Shown here in pieces: positions 61,901-64,000 of a stretch of 64,000 bases of DNA. This DNA is from Sediminicola sp040566555 (GTDB taxonomy: Bacteria > Bacteroidota > Bacteroidia > Flavobacteriales > Flavobacteriaceae). The notes below the pieces were generated by a model that was not told the origin of the DNA, made no database searches, and saw only the letters and a list, made by a program, of their open reading frames with translations. Both the position numbers and the translations under genes were made by a program. How positions within the stretch are numbered: position 1 is the stretch's first letter; the number at the start of each line of letters is the position of its first letter. The stretch is taken from the NCBI RefSeq assembly GCF_040566555.1, contig NZ_JBEWYP010000007.1, positions 161,181 through 225,180 of the forward strand, written 5' to 3'.

Positions 61901-64000
61901 ATCCTGCAACGGGAGTTTGGACGCCATTAGGTGATGCGCCAAGAGCAAGAGATCATTTCTTTGCTTCTGTCATTAATAATAAACTTTATATCGCCGGAGG
62001 ACGTTTATCGGCATTTCCAAATAATGTGTTTAACCAAACCATACCGGAAGTAGATGTATATGATTTTGCTAGTGGAACATGGAGCACCCTACCTACAGGC
62101 CAAAACTTGCCAACGCCTCGTGGGGGTGCTGCTGTAGCCAATATTAATAATAAACTTTTGGTGATAGGTGGAGAAGTTCAGAACCAAGATGTGTATGGTG
62201 TAAATACAACTGATGCCTTAAAGATTACTGAACAGTATAATCCAGTTAACGGTACTTGGACCCGTTTGGCTGATCTCAATAACGAAAGACACGGGACACA
62301 AGCCATCGTTTCTGGAGATGGGGTCTATATATTAGGTGGTTCACCTAACCTTGCCGGCGGCAATCAGAAGAATATGGAGTATCTGGGAGCAGATAATGCA
62401 ACAGGTGTTGCCAGTCTTGCCAGTGCATTGATTGCTCCATCCCTTGTTGATATTTCGGAAGCGTCACAAAGGGACATCATATTAAATGCTGAAGATGGTA
62501 ATATTGGTATTTTTATACGTTCCATGGAACTTTCTGGACCGGATGCTGCCGATTTCAGTATTGATGCGGGAAATTTGACAAACTTTTTAATCGCTGCACA
62601 AGGTCAACATACAATCACTGTTGGACTGACCGGAACAGGAACTGGTAGAAGCGCAACGCTTACCATAAATTATGGAACTACCTCAACCTTAGAAATTCAA
62701 TTGACAACGGATAATACGGCACCTGTGGTCAACAATCCTGGTACTCAATATAATAATGAAGGGGATTCCGTTGCTCTACAGATCGTAGCCAATGATGCTA
62801 GTAGCAACCTAAGCTATAGTGCCACAGGCCTGCCACCAACCCTTACTATCGATCCAATAACAGGGCTTATTTCAGGAACGGTATCAGAAGGAGGTACAGG
62901 AAATGGAGCTTTTCAGGAAGAGAATGGTTTGGTTGTGATAGAAGCGGAATCTGCAACATTAGACCCTACCTGGAGTATAACAACTTTAGGTGGAGCAACT
63001 GGAATCATCGCAGGCTCTAATCATTTTAGTAATCAGAATGGAGGGACCTTGACCTATGATATAAATATTACAACCCCAGGGGTGTACCGTTTTAATTGGA
63101 GAAGCTTTTATAGTGGCGGTAGTCCAACCGATGAAAATGACAATTGGCTCCGTTTTCCAAATAATAATGATGTATGGTTTTTTGGATTTAAAGGTACACC
63201 AGCGAATGAAGCTAGTTTAATATCAAACTTACAGGGAAGTCAAACGAATATCGTATTCCCAGGGGGTAGTTCTAGAGTTACACCTGCAACTACGCCAGAA
63301 GGAAGCTCAAGTAATGGATTTTTAAAAATATATAGAAGTGGTGGCGCCTCACAAGTTTATGATTGGCAAGCATATACAAGTGATAATGATGCGCATAATA
63401 TTTACGTTTATTTTGTCAACCCAGGAACTTATCAAATGGAAGTGTCCGAGCGTTCTGCTGGACACGCTATTGATAAAATGGCGTTGTATAAGCTTGATGG
63501 ACCAGCCTATACTAAGGCTCAATTAACAGCAGCACCAGAATCACCGATATCTCAAGGCACTAATGGAGCCGCTGACAATAGCCCATACAATGTGCAAGTA
63601 GTTGTGGAAGATGATGCAAATCCTGCAGGATCTTCAACGATCGATTTTCAATGGATAATAGGGGAGGTAGGAAATCCTTTGGCTGTAGCCAATGCCATTC
63701 CATTAAGTGGAGATGTACCCTTAGAAGTTAGTTTTACAGGAAGTGATTCCACAGACGATATAGGCATTGTAAGTTATGCTTGGGATTTCAAGGATGGTAA
63801 TACCTCCTCCCAAGCAGACCCTATCCATATTTTTACAACTGTTGGATCCTATGATGTTAGTTTAACTGTTACCGACGCTGATGGGAATACGGGCACGACC
63901 ACTATAACGATTCAGGTGAACGACCCAACAAACGAGGCACCAGTGGCCATTGCAACCTCTGATGTTTCCAGTGGGGATGCACCATTGACGGTAGTCTTCA
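55966..64000 (+). CDS. Giant secreted multidomain carbohydrate-binding-like protein (partial, runs off the window)
   Basis: At least 2678 residues, open to the window end. The ATG at 55966 gives a signal peptide ending about residue 27; an in-frame ATG at 55939 would add 9 residues. In order: a beta-propeller like PQQ/sorbosone-dehydrogenase proteins (about 30-570, LDFGPNGNLFVSQQDGTI), Asp-rich calcium repeats (about 590-640, DNDSDGYTNQDE), a lectin-like region, a choice-of-anchor-D-like domain (about 900-1000), three malectin domains each followed by an Ig-like He_PIG domain (about 1006-1830), kelch repeats (about 1830-2140), a further anchor-type region, a CBM-like domain (about 2319-2515), and PKD domains from about 2570 (WDFKDGNTSS). 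A type IX secretion signal would be expected beyond the edge. It probably binds or processes polysaccharide at the cell surface. Confidence 0.88.
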   Translation, partial: MNKNYFNGWNSILIILLLLTTSNTLAQSFNASGLIGENLANPTSLDFGPNGNLFVSQQDGTILEYTVARDNAPAGSGTYNITNTATINIIKTGVPNHNDDGTVNTANTRQVTGIMTAGTATQPILYVSSSDSRIGGGPSTGDVNLDTNSGVLSRLTWNGSTWDKVDLVRGLPRCEENHSTNGMDMFQLNGNTYLLLQQGGNANRGAPSNNFAGTSETYLSGALLIVNLTQLEQMEAANGGPYVDTRQGSTKYIYDLPTLNDPTKADITNTSPNFPYPSGHPLYNATIDIGDPFGGNDGLNQAFTEPGGPVQIFSPGYRNAYDVVITADGRIYSGDNGPNTTWGGLPVIYTSAGNKKGDQSTTTYNPENGDYVTNDFNESGSTGHGDALHFVGNINDANGTYYGGHTVPLRAFPSRAGVITHKYNGSSWVVENSFNFGTLLNGVTGYFNSSFSITDFPDDPRQGENLAAAISSPKVNILDIVNSSTNGMCEYTASNFGGAMLGDLLTASFNGNINRYELNAAGDALLAKNNTFLNGFGSIPLDIIAQGDNDPFPGTIWAATYGGDNITVFEPTDFGACPQPGDAGYDPLADNDSDGYTNQDEIDNGTNICSGGSKPTDNDGDFISDLNDPDDDNDGILDVADAFAIDATNGTGLNLPVSYPFWNNDPGTGLFGLGFTGLMLDPAGATDYLNQFDPENLSFGGAGGKATIDGVDEGDALGSTNTQNNGFQFGVNVDANSAPFTVHAKIETPFSGIPPTDFQSYGIYIGNGDQDNYLKITLMDGTVNGDGIDGFEVLLEDAGTVTSQNTFDAPGLIQASSADIYFSVDPASNTAQPYYSMDGGETIVALGTPINLPLSFLDANDSKGLAVGLISTSSGPGDEFTATWDFINITENGPANLTMTPDPLDFGTLASDSGQVQLIPVLKNEGAPATGSIQVTNITFTGPDAALFTNTTNLPLSVGAGGSKTLPINFFPDGTVGAKSANIIITHTGVNSPLTVSLTAVLTDIVVVTRVNAGGAEVTANDGNPNWEFNGTTGAYTGQSYTVNTGSITTGNLVYANRDISIPSYITETTFNSLFQNERFDVAADPEMLFTFPIGNGLYQVNLYMGNSFSGTSSVGQRIFDVHMEGVAVQENIDLISEFGHQVGGMLSFIVPVSDGTLNLEFLHQLNKDNPLVNAIEILDVSNKDIAFGIFPVKDQVTVVGKSVSVEVNAYGGDSNEPVVYSISGQPSGLSIDSATGIISGIADASGITGGPNSDGIHMVTVIASKNGSSDVQTQFTWTVTPFSSYRINSGGNLVVATDGETNWESNNVSGASSSENYSVNTGIITTSGLQYTNRHASIPTYISQSVFNALFAQERYDIASGPEMEYQIPLENGNYKVNLYLGNSFSGTSQIGQRVFDVLIENAVVKDNLDLIAEFGHASGGMLSFEIVLTDGLLNIGFGHVVENPLINAIEILSSTGEVVDFEITPIADQSNVVGQTVSVSTSTTGGDPNESVSYALTGQPQGISINTSTGLITGTLPATAALEGPNGDGIYNVTVSASKTGSQDVQTQFIWTVSSFNTYRINAAGALVVSTDGDTNWEDNSTSGNFTSNNYSVNTGIILNANLQYANRDASIPAYIDQSTFNALFAQERYDTPSGDEMEFVIPLLNGNYEVNIYLGNSFAGTNTVGDRIFDIELEGTIVRDDLDLISEFGHQAGGMLSFPVSVQDGNLNIRFLHEVENPLVNAIEIRVDNSLYPPIFIDPIADQDNQVGESSTISVGASGGDPNANFTYSISGQPSGINIEPTNGQIFGTITADASEGGPNGDGIHQVTVVVTKPGSQAVSVSFNWTIGYQWINKDEDENYTARHENSFVQAGNKFYLMGGRENAKTIDIYDYNNNTWTSLQDSAPFEFNHFQATEYQGLIWVIGAFKSNNYPNEVPTDFIWAFDPSTNEWIQGPEIPAGRKRGSTGLVVHNNKFYIIAGNTNGHNPGYIPWFDEYDPATGVWTPLGDAPRARDHFFASVINNKLYIAGGRLSAFPNNVFNQTIPEVDVYDFASGTWSTLPTGQNLPTPRGGAAVANINNKLLVIGGEVQNQDVYGVNTTDALKITEQYNPVNGTWTRLADLNNERHGTQAIVSGDGVYILGGSPNLAGGNQKNMEYLGADNATGVASLASALIAPSLVDISEASQRDIILNAEDGNIGIFIRSMELSGPDAADFSIDAGNLTNFLIAAQGQHTITVGLTGTGTGRSATLTINYGTTSTLEIQLTTDNTAPVVNNPGTQYNNEGDSVALQIVANDASSNLSYSATGLPPTLTIDPITGLISGTVSEGGTGNGAFQEENGLVVIEAESATLDPTWSITTLGGATGIIAGSNHFSNQNGGTLTYDINITTPGVYRFNWRSFYSGGSPTDENDNWLRFPNNNDVWFFGFKGTPANEASLISNLQGSQTNIVFPGGSSRVTPATTPEGSSSNGFLKIYRSGGASQVYDWQAYTSDNDAHNIYVYFVNPGTYQMEVSERSAGHAIDKMALYKLDGPAYTKAQLTAAPESPISQGTNGAADNSPYNVQVVVEDDANPAGSSTIDFQWIIGEVGNPLAVANAIPLSGDVPLEVSFTGSDSTDDIGIVSYAWDFKDGNTSSQADPIHIFTTVGSYDVSLTVTDADGNTGTTTITIQVNDPTNEAPVAIATSDVSSGDAPLTVVF
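58981..61455 (+). repeat. Three tandem malectin/Ig-like modules, about 825-834 nt each
   Basis: Modules starting near 58981, 59815 and 60637 share the same series of motifs: RVNAGG/RINSGG/RINAAG, then NWE, VNTG, Y.NR..SIP.YI, LF..ERYD, YLGNSFSGT, RIFDV, DL..EFGH..GGMLSF, NPL.NAIEIL, and QPSG in the Ig-like part. Each unit is a malectin carbohydrate-binding domain followed by an Ig-like domain. Modules 2 and 3 look most alike, indicating successive duplication. Confidence 0.85.

Noticed and set aside
1..64000. CRISPR arrays, tRNA or rRNA genes, intact insertion sequences, phage genes
   Set aside because: I found no regularly spaced repeats, no cloverleaf sequences, no rRNA-like stretch and no intact transposase or integrase frame while reading the window.

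Overview
The window reads as chromosomal DNA of a Bacteroidota bacterium, most likely a marine Flavobacteriaceae (the general neighbourhood of Maribacter, Arenibacter or Zobellia; genus not provable from the sequence). The signs are a bacillithiol gene (bshA), a Bacteroidota-type LptD-like protein, a GH3/beta-lactamase fusion, a eukaryote-like UDP-glucose dehydrogenase, TTG starts, and -7 boxes of the TAnnTTTG type instead of E. coli-like promoters and Shine-Dalgarno sites.

Region 1 (1-14.5 kb) is a conserved housekeeping and envelope block: ridA and an lptD-like gene on the minus strand, then divergently a cell-wall amidase, an MCE/MlaD-type lipid-transport protein, two Fe-S/CCG electron-transfer proteins, a small conserved protein, a GH3-beta-lactamase fusion, bshA, a lipoprotein and an OmpA-like protein. 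A carbamoyltransferase (14.6-16.2 kb) then converges on the next block across a strong hairpin.

Region 2 (16.4-49.2 kb, all minus strand, visibly more AT-rich) is a Wzx/Wzy-type surface polysaccharide locus. Read in transcription order from 49.2 kb it makes UDP-GlcA and UDP-GalA (UGDH plus 4-epimerase) and probably UDP-GalNAcA (WbpP/WbpO-like pair). It then encodes a flippase, a polymerase/ligase, an initiating PglC-like phosphoglycosyl transferase and seven glycosyltransferases. A modification set follows: AsnB, two ATP-grasp proteins, an SDR and SMP-30 pair, one FemAB-like and three paralogous GNAT-like transferases. The content suggests a polymer rich in uronic acids decorated with amide-linked or acyl groups.

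Inside it, 36.6-41.8 kb is an eroded segment. It holds an IS256-family transposase remnant, an intact pectate-lyase-like lipoprotein, a frameshifted end of a UDP-sugar dehydrogenase, and a hydrolase reading frame with seven in-frame stop codons but no frameshift.

Region 3 (49.4-55.7 kb, plus strand) diverges from a short control region: an aminotransferase and a PglF-like 4,6-dehydratase (amino-trideoxy sugar precursor), then Wza-like and Wzc-like export genes, closed by a good terminator hairpin. Region 4 (55.97 kb to the edge) is one giant secreted modular protein, cut by the window end. It has a beta-propeller, calcium-binding Asp repeats, three tandem malectin/Ig-like pairs, kelch repeats, a carbohydrate-binding-like module and PKD domains. 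No tRNA, rRNA, CRISPR array or intact mobile element was seen.
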